This document shows, piece by piece, positions 31,258 through 44,335 of a DNA stretch of 64,000 bases; the first letter of the stretch is position 1; each line of letters starts with the position of its first letter. Origin of the DNA: Angiostrongylus vasorum (lineage: Eukaryota; Nematoda; Chromadorea; Rhabditida; Metastrongylidae); NCBI GenBank assembly GCA_018806985.1, contig JADANN010000398.1, forward strand, positions 62,001 to 126,000. The letters are read 5' to 3'. Made by a program: the position numbers and the translations under genes. The notes below the pieces were generated by a model, which was not told where the DNA came from, ran no database searches, and worked only from the letters and a program-made list of their open reading frames with translations.

Positions 31258-33074
31258 ATGAAGCCTTAAGCAAATTTGCAGAGCTTTTGACGACGGAAAA
31301 GGGTGGAAGTTTACATACTAATGAGAATTAAAGTCTGATTTAAGGCCTATGGGATTGTCGGTGCTGATCCATAGAAATTGAGTGTCGTTTCTGTCATAAT
31401 TACCTCATCGGAGCGCATCAGATGTCGCTGCAGTGGGGATGAGACATATGACTAGTTTCTATCGAACCCAGTCGAAACCAATTATGCTGAAAGGAACTTG
31501 AATAGAGGAGAACAGGAGAACATAGTGAATTCATTTCTCATTCAAAACAGGATTGTTGCAAAAAGTGAATCTCTAACGATAAAAACTTGTTCAGCGAAGA
31601 AGAAGTGCAGCTCAGCAACCTCCCAAGGCTACCGTGGACTTTTCTCCTCTCTTCGAAATGATAAGGACAATTGGAAAGGCTGTTTTAGAGGCTTTTTTCT
31701 ACGCCTTTCGTTGGAGTTGATTACCGATATTGCAACTTCGAGGAATACTGAAAGCGAAACACAGGTGGGCTAGGAAGAGTTGATGTTAGGCTTAAGAAGA
31801 ATGGACCCGAAGGGAGTGCCTATTCCACTACACACCAAACAGACCTCGCACATGGTAGGGACTGCAGAGATCCAATGGAAATCATGTTAAACCTTTGGTG
31901 ATTTGTAAATTCGGGTGTCCCTACAACTGAGTTTGTTTGTGTGTTTCGTTTTGTTGCAAAAAACGGCAGAAAAAGATGGGAGTGTATTTTGGTGACGGTT
32001 TTAAAGAATCTATCGCATTCTTACCGATTCCATATCATACCATTTCACATGGATAATAGGAATTTAGCAACCCACTACTCGTTTAACTGCGATATAAAAG
32101 CTTGTATAGTTCTTGACTTGTAGATGATCTCGTCGATGGCGTAAAATACAGAGAAAAGGTACCGAGGTGGAGGTGGCAACTACAGTATTTTGAAAGTGTA
32201 TTGAACTGAGATGTTTTTGGGTACCATCCTTTTCACATATGGAATTCTGTTTTTGCAGGACATCGGTTGGCCTGTGGGGTTTAGCGCCACTGGTTTTAAG
32301 AAGCTCGTAATAAAATGTTTCTGTTTTCAAAGCCCAACAAAAGCACAGTAGAAACCTTCCCCTTTCTAAAACAGCTGACTTTCTTCCAAAAAAAAGGAGA
32401 GAAGTTTAAATCCGTAACGTAAGACCTAGCTTCATTGGCGTTTATAAGACCGTCTTAAAAACTATTCCGTATTAAAGAGCAGACGAGGAAAAAAAAGTGC
32501 AAATACCACTTTATCCGTGCCATGTGGAAATTACGGTATCTACAAAGTTTTTAGGTAGTCGATGATCTCTAGGTTGCCAACTACTGCAGAATTATCCCAA
32601 TCAATAAAGGAATCAGGAAGCACCATTCTGATCGTGACAAGTATAGTGCTGTTTCCTGGGAAGAACGGCTTGATTCATCAGCATACGGTGAAACGGTGAA
32701 TATCAGAATGTACGTTAGTGAAAGCAGAACTTCCGCACTATGCCATCGTGAAGTAATTGAAATTAGTTGACACCACCTCTTTTTATACAGTCTATTAAAA
32801 ATGTTCTATCGAGAACTTAGAACTAATAACACATTCGTAAATATTATGTTTTCCACCGACTCGAATTATTCGAGTACTTGTGGACTTAAAGACTCTAAAA
32901 CTGAAAGCTTGGAGACTTTGTCTCTTTAACTAAATGTATTTCGAGGCTAGGTTTATATAGGATTTTCCAGAACTATTTTTTTCGAAACCCCCAGGAAAAT
33001 TCAGCCTCTTAAAAAAAATTTAGCGCGTGTCCAGTGCAGTAAAACATCGAGGCATCCACTATCGTAATGAAATG
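31258..33074. other. No gene or repeat recognised (1.8 kb)
   Basis: AT-rich sequence without a supported exon. The frames at 31498-31773 and 32064-32330 have no recognisable features. Confidence 0.4.
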
Positions 33075-33165
33075 GGCGTAACCCCCACTTGCTCAGTATC
33101 ATCGATGCTTCAGAGAAGAGTTTATGTCCTCATAAAGTTTAATGACTAAAAAAACACAAAAGAGG

Positions 33166-33309
33166 GAAGAAAGGTTAGCCAGAAAACTAAACTGAAAGGA
33201 AGGCAAAGCAAAGGTCTCAGTGGCGCCGTGTGTAACATATGAGCTCCCGGAAAGGGTAAGCGCAATTCGATCTGGCCTGGGATCCAAGTTTTGCAAATAT
33301 CCCAGTATT
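33166..33309 (+). repeat. Family B repeat, host of a PLE remnant
   Basis: gaaaggaaggcaaagcaaag, the tRNA-like cagtggcgccgtgtgtaac with gcaattcgatctgg, and ttttgcaaatatcccagtat. The 3' part is displaced beyond 33538 by the PLE remnant. Confidence 0.7.
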
Positions 33310-33537
33310 AACTCAAAAGACCGACTTTCTATATACCTCGGCATAGATAGTTGATATATTTATTTATATGATCTTATAAACAGTCCCACTCGTAAAATCA
33401 CGGCTCTGAGGAAGGCGAAATCGCCGAAACGTCAGCCATCGACCAACAGCACCAACAACAACGACAACGACAACGAAAACCTAAACCAACCTCGCACCAG
33501 CTAAAGAAGATCAGTTTATACGATCATATAAATAAAT
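33310..33537 (+). mobile_element. 228-bp Penelope-like remnant with ribozyme and target duplication
   Basis: Flanked by atatcccagtatt (33297-33309 and 33538-33550, 13 bp). The first 72 bp or so are the reverse complement of the PLE 3' end (actcaaaagaccgactttct ... gatcttataaac). The rest is sense: gtcccactcgtaaaatcacg, the hammerhead, CAA/CAAC-rich sequence, cctcgcaccagctaaagaag, gatcagtttata. It is the shortest case of the inverted-arm structure and contains no protein sequence. Confidence 0.85.
33402..33437 (+). ncRNA. Hammerhead ribozyme (type I, very short stem III)
   Basis: Complete core: GGCU, CUGAGGA, A-GGCG-AAAU-CGCC, GAAA, CGUC, AGCC. The same 36 nt as in the left arms of PLE copies 1 and 4. 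With ACGU as the only stem III, two molecules pairing through ACGU would be the expected active form. Confidence 0.85.
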
Positions 33538-33550
33538 ATATCCCAGTATT

Positions 33551-33990
33551 GCTTAATGACTAAACCATCTCGGTCACTTATGAATCGTATATGACTCACA
33601 AAGTCAAAGACACATACAAAGATGTAATAATAATGGTAATAAAAATAGTAATAATATTATTAACAAGAATAATGATAGTGACAATAATTACTACGACAAT
33701 AGTAACAAGCAATCTATGCCAGTTTTCCATTAGAGAAGAAACAAAATCCGAAACAAAAATTTGCAGTTTTTCTCATCGATGATAGAAAATGAAGTGAGGT
33801 GGAATGACAGCTCTGTTTTCATTTATAGCAGGTGAAGCTCACGCATCTCATCGACTGCAGGCAGATGTACGCTCTAATTGGCTCGGAGATACGGAATGAA
33901 CTCCGGTCCGTCCCGTTCCCGAATCGACACTTGTTTTAGTAAGCCAAATGATCAGATTATATTTAAAACAATTAGTTTTGGAAACACCGA
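33551..33990. other. No gene recognised
   Basis: Contains an AT-rich, ATAATAATA-like low-complexity run at about 33617-33705. Confidence 0.4.
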
Positions 33991-34252
33991 TAAAGGATTA
34001 AGGAGAAAGGAGAAAGCGTTTGGCGTTGACTAATTCCTGAGAAACACGCTATGCATTCCACTCCAGTCATAACGTCGCAGCGGAATATTTACCCATTACA
34101 GTGGTTATTGGAGCTACTGGTCTAAAATGGAAAGGTCTCCCATTAGTTCCGCCTCGCAAACAAAAGAGGGCTCGCTTAGCTTGAAATGAGGTGTCGAATC
34201 AAGGGCATTGTCAGATTGTAGGCGAACTCTAACCATTGTGCTACATTTGCCC
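33991..34252 (-). repeat. Family A SINE, diverged
   Basis: Tail taaaggattaaggagaaagg on the plus strand, the gcgttgactaattcctgag and cacgctatgcattcc body, and at the head end gaactctaaccattgtgcta followed by catttgccct. Confidence 0.55.
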
Positions 34253-34779
34253 TCAACAACACCGAAAGATCTTTAAAAAAGAAGAGATGTTGATTTTTTT
34301 CTGCGAAAAGGTATGGGCCATAGCGAGACGCGGACCTCGCTCTCATTATAGTTTTTCGGCTCAATTTGATCTCACTGGGAAATGCTTCCTCTTGAGGTGT
34401 TCATTTCGGAACAAAAAAACACAATTACTGTTCCCGATGACTGGCGGTTTGCTTCCAATATTGCCGTTCTTGACGACAGAATGCGCACTGATAAAAAGGA
34501 GAGAGAAAAGAAGTAGAAAATGAACATGAAAGAGAAGTTCGAGTTGCGAGAAAAGTAAAAAATCGTTTTTTTCTCAAAAACTCTCTCAAATCATTTGCGG
34601 CCCGTTCACTTTTTTTTCTTCCGCATCAATTTCCGCGTTACGAGAACTAATCACATCCCAGCGGAAATTCAGGACTCTCTGATTGACGGGATCGGAGTCA
34701 GTTCCAAATGGTCGCTTTTATAGGCGTTTTTTTCTTCAGTGAGGACCATATAAAGTGGTAAAGGCCTAATATCTACAAT
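34253..34779. other. No gene recognised
   Basis: No supported exon and no clear repeat. Confidence 0.35.
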
Positions 34780-35060
34780 TACCACAAAGTAGATGAATTG
34801 TCTGGAAAAAACAAACGACAATCAATGGACAATCACTATCAACAACCGTTCCGTATAAAGGAGCACTACCGAGTGAGGATACTTCATTGGAACGATGCTC
34901 TACTGGACTCGAGTCCATGCGATCACGAATTCCCACAAACGATGAACGAAGGACTGCGGATAATCCACTCCGATGAATCTAGCTCTGTGGAAGGGAAAGA
35001 ACGTCGAAGATTTAGACGAATAAAGCCTTTTTTATCAACCTCGTGATAGTTTATCAATGA
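34780..35060 (+). repeat. Non-coding hammerhead-type repeat, diverged
   Basis: aaaggagcactaccgagtga, ctactggactcgagtccatg, actgcggataatccactccg, a wrecked ribozyme block (agctctgtggaagggaaaga, acgtcgaagatttagacg), and aaagccttttttatcaacctcgtgatag. Confidence 0.5.
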
Positions 35061-36155
35061 AAAACGCAAAAAGGTCTCTATAAATTTTGAAGTGCACAGA
35101 GTGAACTCCCACAGATAACTTCTGGCATAACATCTAGGAAATAGAGCAAAGACGCTCTTCGGGTGAAAAAAAGTGGGGAAAGGATATGTGTTGGAATCAA
35201 TGCACGGGGCACAATGCTGAGCCATATATGCATTGAAACCAAGACATGCGGTCGTTTATAGGTTAGTCTATAACTGACACGAGCCTCCGTTTAGCATAGT
35301 CTCGGAGTCGAATACGAATAATTATTCATCGGTCGTGAACTCTTTGGTTTTTTGACAATTAAAAAATATTTTCTGGTGACTAGCTTTAGTGGTTAAGAGG
35401 CCAAAGATTTGTATAAGAGACTTTGCTCCACTGTTCTATGGGTATAGATGATACGTACACTATTTACCGCGCCTTACATTGGCCTATTACTTTGGCCCAT
35501 TACTTTGGCCCATTATTCAAATACATTGTTGTCAGCGCTTGGAAGTAGTTCGCCGGTTATGTCGGGTCTGTTTCGATATTTTACACCCGAACATTCCATA
35601 CGATAACCAAAGCGATTAGAATGAAAGAGCAGTTAATTGTTATTCAAATTCCCAGCCAATGATTTTCTTCGAAACGAAGGGTTTTTTTCCCTCAAAGCAT
35701 TAATTGTAGCGAATGGCTTTCCTGGTCTCACCCCTATAATTTTGACGCCCTCCGTTTAGCTATCGAATGCGACACATAGTTGTTTGGTAAAAAGAAAATT
35801 CTGGAACATGCTGGATTTCTGGAAAAATTCTGGGAACTGAAAATGAACATCGGAGTGCCCACACGGTTCACTCGGTCGGAGATGTTTGGATACTATAGTG
35901 CCCATTTTCAGTTCAGTGCGTCCTACCTAGAATTATTTACAGCACTTTATATTTAGATATTTACTTGTTTATTTATTCCATAGCTAATGTAAAGGAGATT
36001 GTAACAGAACGAAGAAAGGCAGTGGAACCAGAAAGATCATTCCCTACACTTAACGATTTTCAAACACTTTTTTTCTGGAAACGTTCATTAATCGATAATC
36101 CGACTAACATTTATGTGTTCTTTCATGTTAATTAGAATGTGTGGATATTAAAACA
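35061..36155. other. No gene recognised; short tandem near 35479
   Basis: A 15-bp unit (attactttggcccatt-type) occurs about three times at 35479-35515. Otherwise unassigned AT-rich sequence. Confidence 0.4.
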
Positions 36156-36164
36156 CTGAAATAG

Positions 36165-36490
36165 AATTACAACCACAACGATGCTGAGATATTCGCAAAA
36201 CTTCGATCCCGAGCCAGATCGAACCATGATCTCCCTTTCCGAGGGCTCGCGCCTTACACAGTGCTCCACAAAGGCCCTTGCTCTGCGTATGGTCTTAGCT
36301 AGTTTTTTCTTCCTAACGCTGCCATCAGCAATTGCCCTTCACCGGGATTGATCTGGGGAGCACAAATCGGCACTGAACCCAGTTAAGCTGAGTTCTTTTT
36401 TCAAGTTTTGCGAATATCTCAGTATCGTTGTGGTTGTAAATCCCATCATACCCTGCCGTGAAAAAATTATATTGGGCAGAAATTACTAGG
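36165..36490 (-). repeat. Family B repeat with paired flanks
   Basis: ttacaaccacaacgatgctg, agatattcgcaaaact on the left is mirrored by aagttttgcgaatatctcag, tatcgttgtggttgtaa at 36403-36440. Between them are the tRNA-like head (minus: ggcctttgtggagcactgtg; atggttcgatctgg) and the gggattgatctggggagcac and ccagttaagctgag blocks. Confidence 0.75.
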
Positions 36491-36938
36491 TTAACACATT
36501 GAAGTAGTACAAATAATAAATAAATAGATAAGTAACGAAAGTAATAACAAAGAAATAATTTCAAAAATACTGATTAGACTTAACGTAAGGTGCTGAATAC
36601 TTTCAGATGTCGATAGCAATGTATTTGCATTACGGACCACAATAACATAACATAAATAAGTAAATAATAAAAACACATACATAGGACTCATACCAACAGA
36701 ACGATAGAGCAGAGTTTGTTCTAGAATATTTTACGTCCACAACCCCTAAAGCTCTCTAGTTATTGAAAAACTACTTTCTACTGTCAGAAAACCGGCAAGT
36801 CCGCACCCGACGAAAAGTTCTTCGTATTGCATTCCGAGAGCCACGCGCGCGTCTCTTAGTATTTAAATAAGTTGTGGCCAAAGTGCAAATGTGAAGGAAG
36901 CAATGATGATTATAAGTTAAAAAGTAACAATGATCGTA
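36491..36938. other. No gene recognised
   Basis: Low-complexity AT-rich start (aaataaatagataagtaac), then unassigned sequence. Confidence 0.35.
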
Positions 36939-37148
36939 GTGAAATACAACTACGTTATCGGACCGCAGGACACGCATGGTGTGGTGGTGAACACGTTAGC
37001 ATCCAAAAAGGGTAACAACGAGGTTCGATCCACGCCACAGCGACAGACATCTGCGGTCCGGAGTGCTACAATCTCAGCACCATTGCAGTTGTATTTCACA
37101 TGACACCCTGTCATGGAAACAAGAATAGGCACTAAGTAAAAAGTAATT
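36939..37148 (+). repeat. Family B repeat with strong box B
   Basis: tggtgtggtggtgaacacg as box-A region and gaggttcgatccacgcc as a canonical box B 40-50 nt later. Flanks atcggaccgcagg and atctgcggtccgga pair. It ends ttgcagttgtatttcacatg and gcactaagtaaaaagtaat. Confidence 0.75.
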
Positions 37149-37623
37149 AAATAATGATCGTAGTAATAAGTGGTAATGATGGCGAGTCAGCGAATTTAAA
37201 CATATTTAGAATATTGATGATCTTAGCGAAATAAATGAGGTTCATATGTAGTTAAAAGTGGATAAAGAAATCATTTTCCATACAAATTGACCATAACGAA
37301 AGCTAAAGTCGAGAATGAAAATCGTCAAGTCAACTGTGAGCCATAAAGGGTTTTTTGTGGTTGGAAGAAAGTCGTTCCATTGAATCACGGTATTATTTCA
37401 CTTCGTTTCACCGCATCGCATGGAGCACATTAGGGGAATTGTAGCGCAGTAGCACAACAGGATGATCTGGATCTCATGTGATAGCGGTTGATGGTTCAAC
37501 ATCGGCAGCGAAAGCCTTGCAATCACTTTGTTTGACGATTCATCACATTGGCGCTTTACACAAATCGAACCAGCTGATGCGGTATCGTTTTTCTGTGAAG
37601 TCAAACAACTTTATGACAATGTT
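37149..37623. other. No gene recognised
   Basis: Nothing assigned. The ORFs here are antisense to each other and featureless. Confidence 0.35.
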
Positions 37624-37830
37624 TACTTTTTTATTTAATGCCTGCTACAATTTTCACGGCAGGGTATTATGCGAGATCAACCACAACGCTACGGAGATAT
37701 TTGCAAAACTTGGACACCGGGCCAGATCGAACCACGATTTCCGTTTCCGGGTCTCGCGAATTACACATTACGCAACGGAGGCCCTTACTCTGCGTTTCTT
37801 TCAACTAGTTTTCAATTTTCGCGACTGGGT
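37624..37830 (-). repeat. Family B repeat
   Basis: Minus strand tRNA-like head gggcctccgttgcgtaatgt with cgtggttcgatctggcccgg. Plus-strand left flank ttttcacggcagggtattat and caaccacaacgctacggaga. Confidence 0.7.
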
Positions 37831-37904
37831 ATTATGCGAGAACTTTGTGACACTTCGTTTTATAGATCAGCTCATTTATTCTTTCATTATTCTTCTATAT
37901 GACC

Positions 37905-38215
37905 CAATATCAGACCAGACGCAGCATTTCATGCATTCGATTAGTTTCACGCATCCACTGTCTACGAAGGTCTTTGATAATTTCGCGTGTGATATTGGCC
38001 GTCGCTTGATGATTTTCGTCTTCTTCATGAATGTCGTCGAACATTGGTGGAATCTATACTTCCCTGCAGTCCTACGATACTTGCACTAATGCGTTCTCAC
38101 GTGAATTAGAAGAAGTAAGTGGATCACAACCAAGTCTGATGCAAGTAAATTTCTCAATGACTGAAGAGTGGGAGGCTTGGTGGACCTTTTGCGACGTCAA
38201 ACATGCGTCTTACTC
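37905..38215 (-). repeat. Family D SINE-like repeat, diverged
   Basis: atccactgtctacgaaggtc, ttcttcatgaatgtcgtcga and gtgggaggcttggtggacct follow the family D order. Confidence 0.5.
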
Positions 38216-39482
<1,267 letters not shown>

Positions 39483-39875
39483 GTGTTAGTTACTTGGAAA
39501 CTTGGATGACCCATCTTCACCAGTTTTGTGGGCCCCGACACAATTTCCGTTCGCCAGAGATTTTCTGGTTTAATCATTGTGCTTCCCTGGTGTCCCGAGG
39601 ACAGCCTTGCCAATGTACACCCATTGTAGTCAACACAGACAGTCGTCGCCCTTGTGGATCAGATACAGATTTCCCACCATGCGACTAGTTTGATACCAGA
39701 ACGGTGGTGAACTCTGGTATTGGTTTCCCCTTAGGTGGGCTTCCGGATGAAAACTTCGGACTCTTTTTCAGTTTGGGAGACCACGCTGGGGAACGAGCCG
39801 CCGGCTGTTTATCGCAACCCGACACCCACGAACACCTCCCCAGCCACGATGGGGGCGGTGAAACTGTTGGTAGGT
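39483..39875 (-). repeat. Family C repeat (RTE-tailed)
   Basis: Plus-strand tail acttggatgacccatcttca and ccagttttgtgggccccgac, then gaacggtggtgaactctggt and attggtttccccttagg, ending gatgggggcggtgaaactgt. Confidence 0.7.
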
Positions 39876-40784
39876 ATCGAAGTGTTACAGTATACTAAAT
39901 GTAATTAACAACTAATGAACAAGAAACAGTGTAAGGACTAATAACTAAGGTTACTGGAAAACGAAGATTTATAAAGGTTTATGGGCGCAGACTATCTAAA
40001 GTATTCTTCATCTCATTCAGCAAGATTCTATATCCTATCAACGAAGAACGGATACGGAAAGTAGTTATGGCCCTCGGAACATGAGACTCACCGACTACAT
40101 TCATCAAATGAATGTCGGCTTTCTAAAGCATAGAAATCGTATTAACAGGAAGTGTAATAATTGTGCGCTGCCGTAGTGAATGACAACGCCAAGGTCAAGC
40201 CGGCAGCTTCGATCCGCTCTCGGAAGCCAGCTTATTACTGGCTATGAGAAGACTCGTAAAAAAGCAATGCTTAGTTCCAAACCCATTAAAGGACTACGAT
40301 ATGAGGACTTGGTGGACTATTTTATCGATCGTGCCTTGCGAAGAGGTGCAAGAGGAACGTTAAGGGCATCGTATCCACTTCTCTCAGCTATTTCACTGTT
40401 TTAAAAGATAAAAGCTGCTTTTCAACACTGATGTTTTTAAAGCTGTTACTATTCTTTTTCTAATAAGCCGCATTCACTACAGATTTTTTCTAAATGTTGG
40501 ATGATTGATGGTGGTTTTTCCAAGCATGGATTCAGAACGGACAGAGATCACACTTACACTTTGTTCTAACGTGAACGAGATAGAAAAAAAGGTGCAACAC
40601 GATTTATTCGTTCTTTGCTGCAGTCATTGCTGTAGTCGTTAAGTTCACTTAATGGAGAAATCACCCTAAAAACAGGAAAGCCCTGTAAGTCGAGCTCCTT
40701 GTGTTTGTGCGTGTAAGGAGCTTCCCAGACGGATATCCTCATAAGAAGCCATTCATCGTGAGCCGTAAAACTATGAGTCCATCT
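39876..40784. other. No gene recognised
   Basis: Includes a 74-codon open frame at 40180-40404 (contains TGYEKTRKKAML, YEDLVDYFID) that I cannot place. It has an ATG-like entry but no supporting splice sites, so it is left uncalled. Confidence 0.3.
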
Positions 40785-41112
40785 TAAACTTTTTATTTTC
40801 TGCCTACCACAGCTTTACAGTAGCGTATTAAGCGCAGTACAACCACAACGATGAGGTGTCTGCGGTGGGGAATAAACGCGCTATTACTCTTTCCGGGAGC
40901 TAAGACATTCACCACCAGATCAATCCTGCTGACGATTGATTGCTGATGGCATTGGTCGATTGAACTAGCTGAGAGACAGGCGAAACGAAAAGCCTGCATG
41001 GTGTGGTGGTGAATGCGTTAACCCCCGGAAACGGTAATAGCGTGTTCGTTCCCTACCGCAGACACCTGCGGTGCGGAGTGTTGCAAATATCTCAGCATCG
41101 TTGTGGTTATGA
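40785..41112 (+). repeat. Family B repeat, composite
   Basis: The left part is an inverted 3' end plus inverted tRNA-like part (tctgcctaccacagctttac, gaggtgtctgcggtggggaa). Then comes the sense copy from gattgattgctgatggc through ggcgaaacgaaaagcctgca, tggtgtggtggtgaatgcg and gtgttcgttccctacc to tgcaaatatctcagcatcgt. Confidence 0.75.
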
Positions 41113-41219
41113 ATCCATCGTTCCATGTATTCATAAACGAAATTCGATGTTTTCCACAGATTCAGTTCGCCTTGGTTCTCATAATGTAGTTATTTTCATC
41201 AATCATCCGTGTATACCTT

Positions 41220-41420
41220 CGTCGATTATTAACCAAACACGAGGGTGGTACAAAGAATATTTTTTCGGCACGTTTTGATGTCTTCGGCCTCTTCAGAGCC
41301 GGATTGATCCGAATCGATGTTCCACAGGTGGTCATTGTCGCGATGTGGCTGGTCTTTGTCACATCGAGTCGAATCCAATGAAGTGGAGCACCGATCGAAT
41401 GGAGAATCTCAGTCGGCAGT
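41220..41420 (-). repeat. Non-coding hammerhead-type repeat
   Basis: Minus strand: ggattcgactcgatgtgac, acctgtggaacatcgattcg, a degenerate ribozyme (41266-41300: GGCUCUGAAGA kept, GAAAC changed to AAAAC, GUC lost), then accaccctcgtgtttggtta. Confidence 0.6.
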
Positions 41421-41615
41421 ACCTTCTTACGCAAGACGGATGTTCATGTACTGCTGCCATCCAATATAATCTCCCATTTTGGCGGTAGTACATCCTTTAG
41501 CAGGCGGTACTATTTTGGCTAGCATATGGCGAATCAATATTTTTCAAAGCGGCTTTCACTAACCTCGGCAAAAAATAATCACTATTTTCTTCGATTAGAA
41601 AAAAAGACGTTCGTT

Positions 41616-41848
41616 TATAACCACATTGATGCTGGGATGCTTGCGAAAACCGCTGAGAAAAAGGCGAAACGAAGGACACACGCATGGTGTGGTGTTCACA
41701 CACGTTAGCCCCTGGAAAGGATAATAGCGATGTTCGATCCCTGCTGCAGACACTTGCGGCCCTGGAGTTTTGCAGATATCTTAGCATCATTGCAGTTGTA
41801 TTTCACATCATACCCTACCATAAAAAAAGAGTATGCTGTAAATAAAAA
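41616..41848 (+). repeat. Family B repeat, diverged
   Basis: ataaccacattgatgctggg, then aaaaggcgaaacgaaggaca, the tRNA-like part with gatgttcgatccctgc, gttttgcagatatcttagca, and the end gtatgctgtaaataaaaag. Confidence 0.65.
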
Positions 41849-43415
41849 GTGGATGCATTATATTATGTCGTTGTTGATACGAGTAGCCAGGATGTTGGAT
41901 GAAGCCGAGTTTCGCGCTGCTACAACTCGTCCACGACATATAGAGACTTGACGGCTTACATTGTTGTGCAACAGCTTTTCGGTGATCAATACCCGACATC
42001 AGACGTAGAACTTCTTGACGAGTGTTATTCATCTCCGACAATACTTCCGTGCTGTGAAGAATTCCTCACTGCCTAGGGAGTTTTGGTGACAGATTCAATC
42101 TTAAGCAACCAAAAAAGTCATAACGTCTCATGAAAGCAAATTCACCCTTGGTTTCGCTGTTTCTTCATTAGCCAACGTTGAACAGCATGTTGTGGATCAT
42201 GTTAACGGAACTAGGTCTCATTTTCATACCACAAAACTACAAAAAAAGAGAGATATTTTGTTAGAGAAAAAGTCATGGGATAACCGGACTATTATTTCGT
42301 TGCGTTGAATCCAATTCATACGGACAACGTTGACAATTGTCGGCGTCAGAATCCATGTTCAGATACGTGACGAAATGCCATCAAGAGTGGTATCCTTCAG
42401 ATGTTCAAAGGAAAGCAGGAGAATAGACTTAGTAACGGAGATCTTTGGGACGTTCATGGAAATCATTTGGCATCTACTTGTCGACTTTTTGGCCAAGGCT
42501 TTTTAGAATTCCTGACTTACAGTCCTTTCGAAGTTCTTCATTGAAATTCAAACTTTTAAGGATAATAATACCACCGAATCGATTTTTCTACTTCAATAAG
42601 CTCCACTAAACACAAATTAGAACGGAAAAAAAAGACGAACACCGAACTACAGAGCTGGATCTTCGTTGTGAAGTGATAGTGCATACATTTGAAACGAAAA
42701 ATTACATTGGCAGATAAAAACGCTTGTAACTTCCGAACTGTAAAATCGCCTTGAACGGACAGCTCGTTCTCATGTGAGGTAATGGAAAATCCAATAGAAA
42801 TGTTTTTATGGTAACCGGTCCCCATCCACCCTGAATGGGAATGCACTCAACAAAACGTCATATGTCGTGATATTAAGAGAGTCGGCGCCATTGGAAAATA
42901 TGGATGAGTTTCAAATGTAAAGAGCACTCGCTGAAAGTTGGGGTCTCCACTTTTCTAAATGATTTCCTAATGGAATTCAACGACGTCGAGCTGTTTTGGC
43001 TAGGCTGACGACTGATTTCTTGCAAAAAATCAAATTACCACGGGGCCATTGGTGAATTTAAGTGAATTCCTTCTTGTTTACAGGACTTGCTTAGCCTTTT
43101 AACACATAACGACTACCATTGAATTCGTCGTGGCGAAGAAAACCGTGAACTCGCCCACGATTTGAGGGACCACAAATGCTGGGTTTTTAGACTATAAACG
43201 AAAAATTCCCGACGATTAGAAGACTTATTGGGTTAAGAATATCACATAATTACATAACAGGTTTTGTTTATCCATCTAGAGGTACAATATTCTTACTATA
43301 TTGCTATAGCTCACTATATTCTACCCTCACAAACAGATTGCTGTCAACGTTTGGAAAGATTTTGCAACATTTAATGAAAGTATTTCGGTGTTTCTTATAT
43401 CCAGCCATCCCAAAG
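41849..43415. other. No gene or repeat recognised (1.57 kb)
   Basis: No supported exon. The frame at 42556-42846 is featureless. Confidence 0.4.
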
Positions 43416-43684
43416 GGGCGTGTGTGGCGCAGTGGTCGGAGGCGCCCTGCTACACGCACATGGAATCGATCCCTGTGCCCTTGGCCGACGAAGCCTTCCA
43501 TCCCTCCAAGGTCGACAAATTGGTACCAGACTTGTCTGGGAGGATATTAGCACTGGCTCGATACATCGGTAGGCCACTGCGAGTCATTGCAACGGCCAGA
43601 TATGCATTTAATCACTTCCTAGCGATGCTTAGTGGAGTCGAATGCCCTCAGGGATTGATCAACGCTGAGAGCTTTGCGTTTTTT
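43416..43684 (+). repeat. Family A tRNA-derived SINE, near full length
   Basis: GGGGCGTGTGTGGCGCAGTG at the head, ggaatcgatccctgtgccc, acttgtctgggaggatatta, and gattgatcaacgctgagag at the end. A small deletion occurs near 43645 (aatgcatggcgcatccc shortened to aatgccc). Confidence 0.85.
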
Positions 43685-43949
43685 ACACCCATTCAAAATG
43701 AAAGGCACAACCTATTACAAGGATTTAAAATGGAAGATATTGAACGATTCTTTATATTCTTGTTCAGCAAACACGAGGTGCTATTTTATTTCTTCATTTA
43801 CGCACGAGCTGACTTTTCCACGGATTTCGCGTTCCTTAGAAGCTGGAAAGGTCAAGTTGACTGCAACCTACACTGCCAAACACCTCCATAACTAAAATAA
43901 AAAAACGTTGAATTACTGACCAATAAAGTGAACTTTATTGCGTTCTCCC

Positions 43950-44335
43950 TCCCAACGGTTTACAGCTTCATCGTGGCTGGGAAGTGTTCCTGGGCGTCGG
44001 GCTGCGATGCACAGCGGGAACATTCGGTCCTCCTGCAAGATCTCCCAAGCTGGGAAAGAGTGCGGTGTCTCCATCAGGAAACCTAGCTAGGAGTAAACCA
44101 ATACCAGGATCTACCACCGTCCTGGTATCAAAGTCGCATGGTGGCAAATCTCCCTCTGATCCACAAGGGCTGAGACCACCTGTGGTGGTGAAGACTAGGG
44201 GAAGACTTTGGGCCAGGCTGACCTCGGGACTCTGGGCAACCACAATGGCCAGACGAACAAATTCCGATAAAACGCAAATTGTGTTGGCCTCGCACAACTA
44301 GTGAAGACGTGCCATCCAAGTATCCAAATATGCAC
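43950..44335 (+). repeat. Family C repeat (RTE-tailed), best copy
   Basis: cccaacggtttacagcttca and tcgtggctgggaagtg, then aaaccaataccaggatctac and gcatggtggcaaatctccct, ending gttggcctcgcacaactagt, gaagacgtgccatccaagta, tccaaata. Used here as reference for the family. Confidence 0.8.

Noticed and set aside
43388..43891. A 167-codon plus-strand frame
   Set aside because: Its first 100 codons are the family A SINE body, which gives similar frames at 4857, 8117 and 1986.
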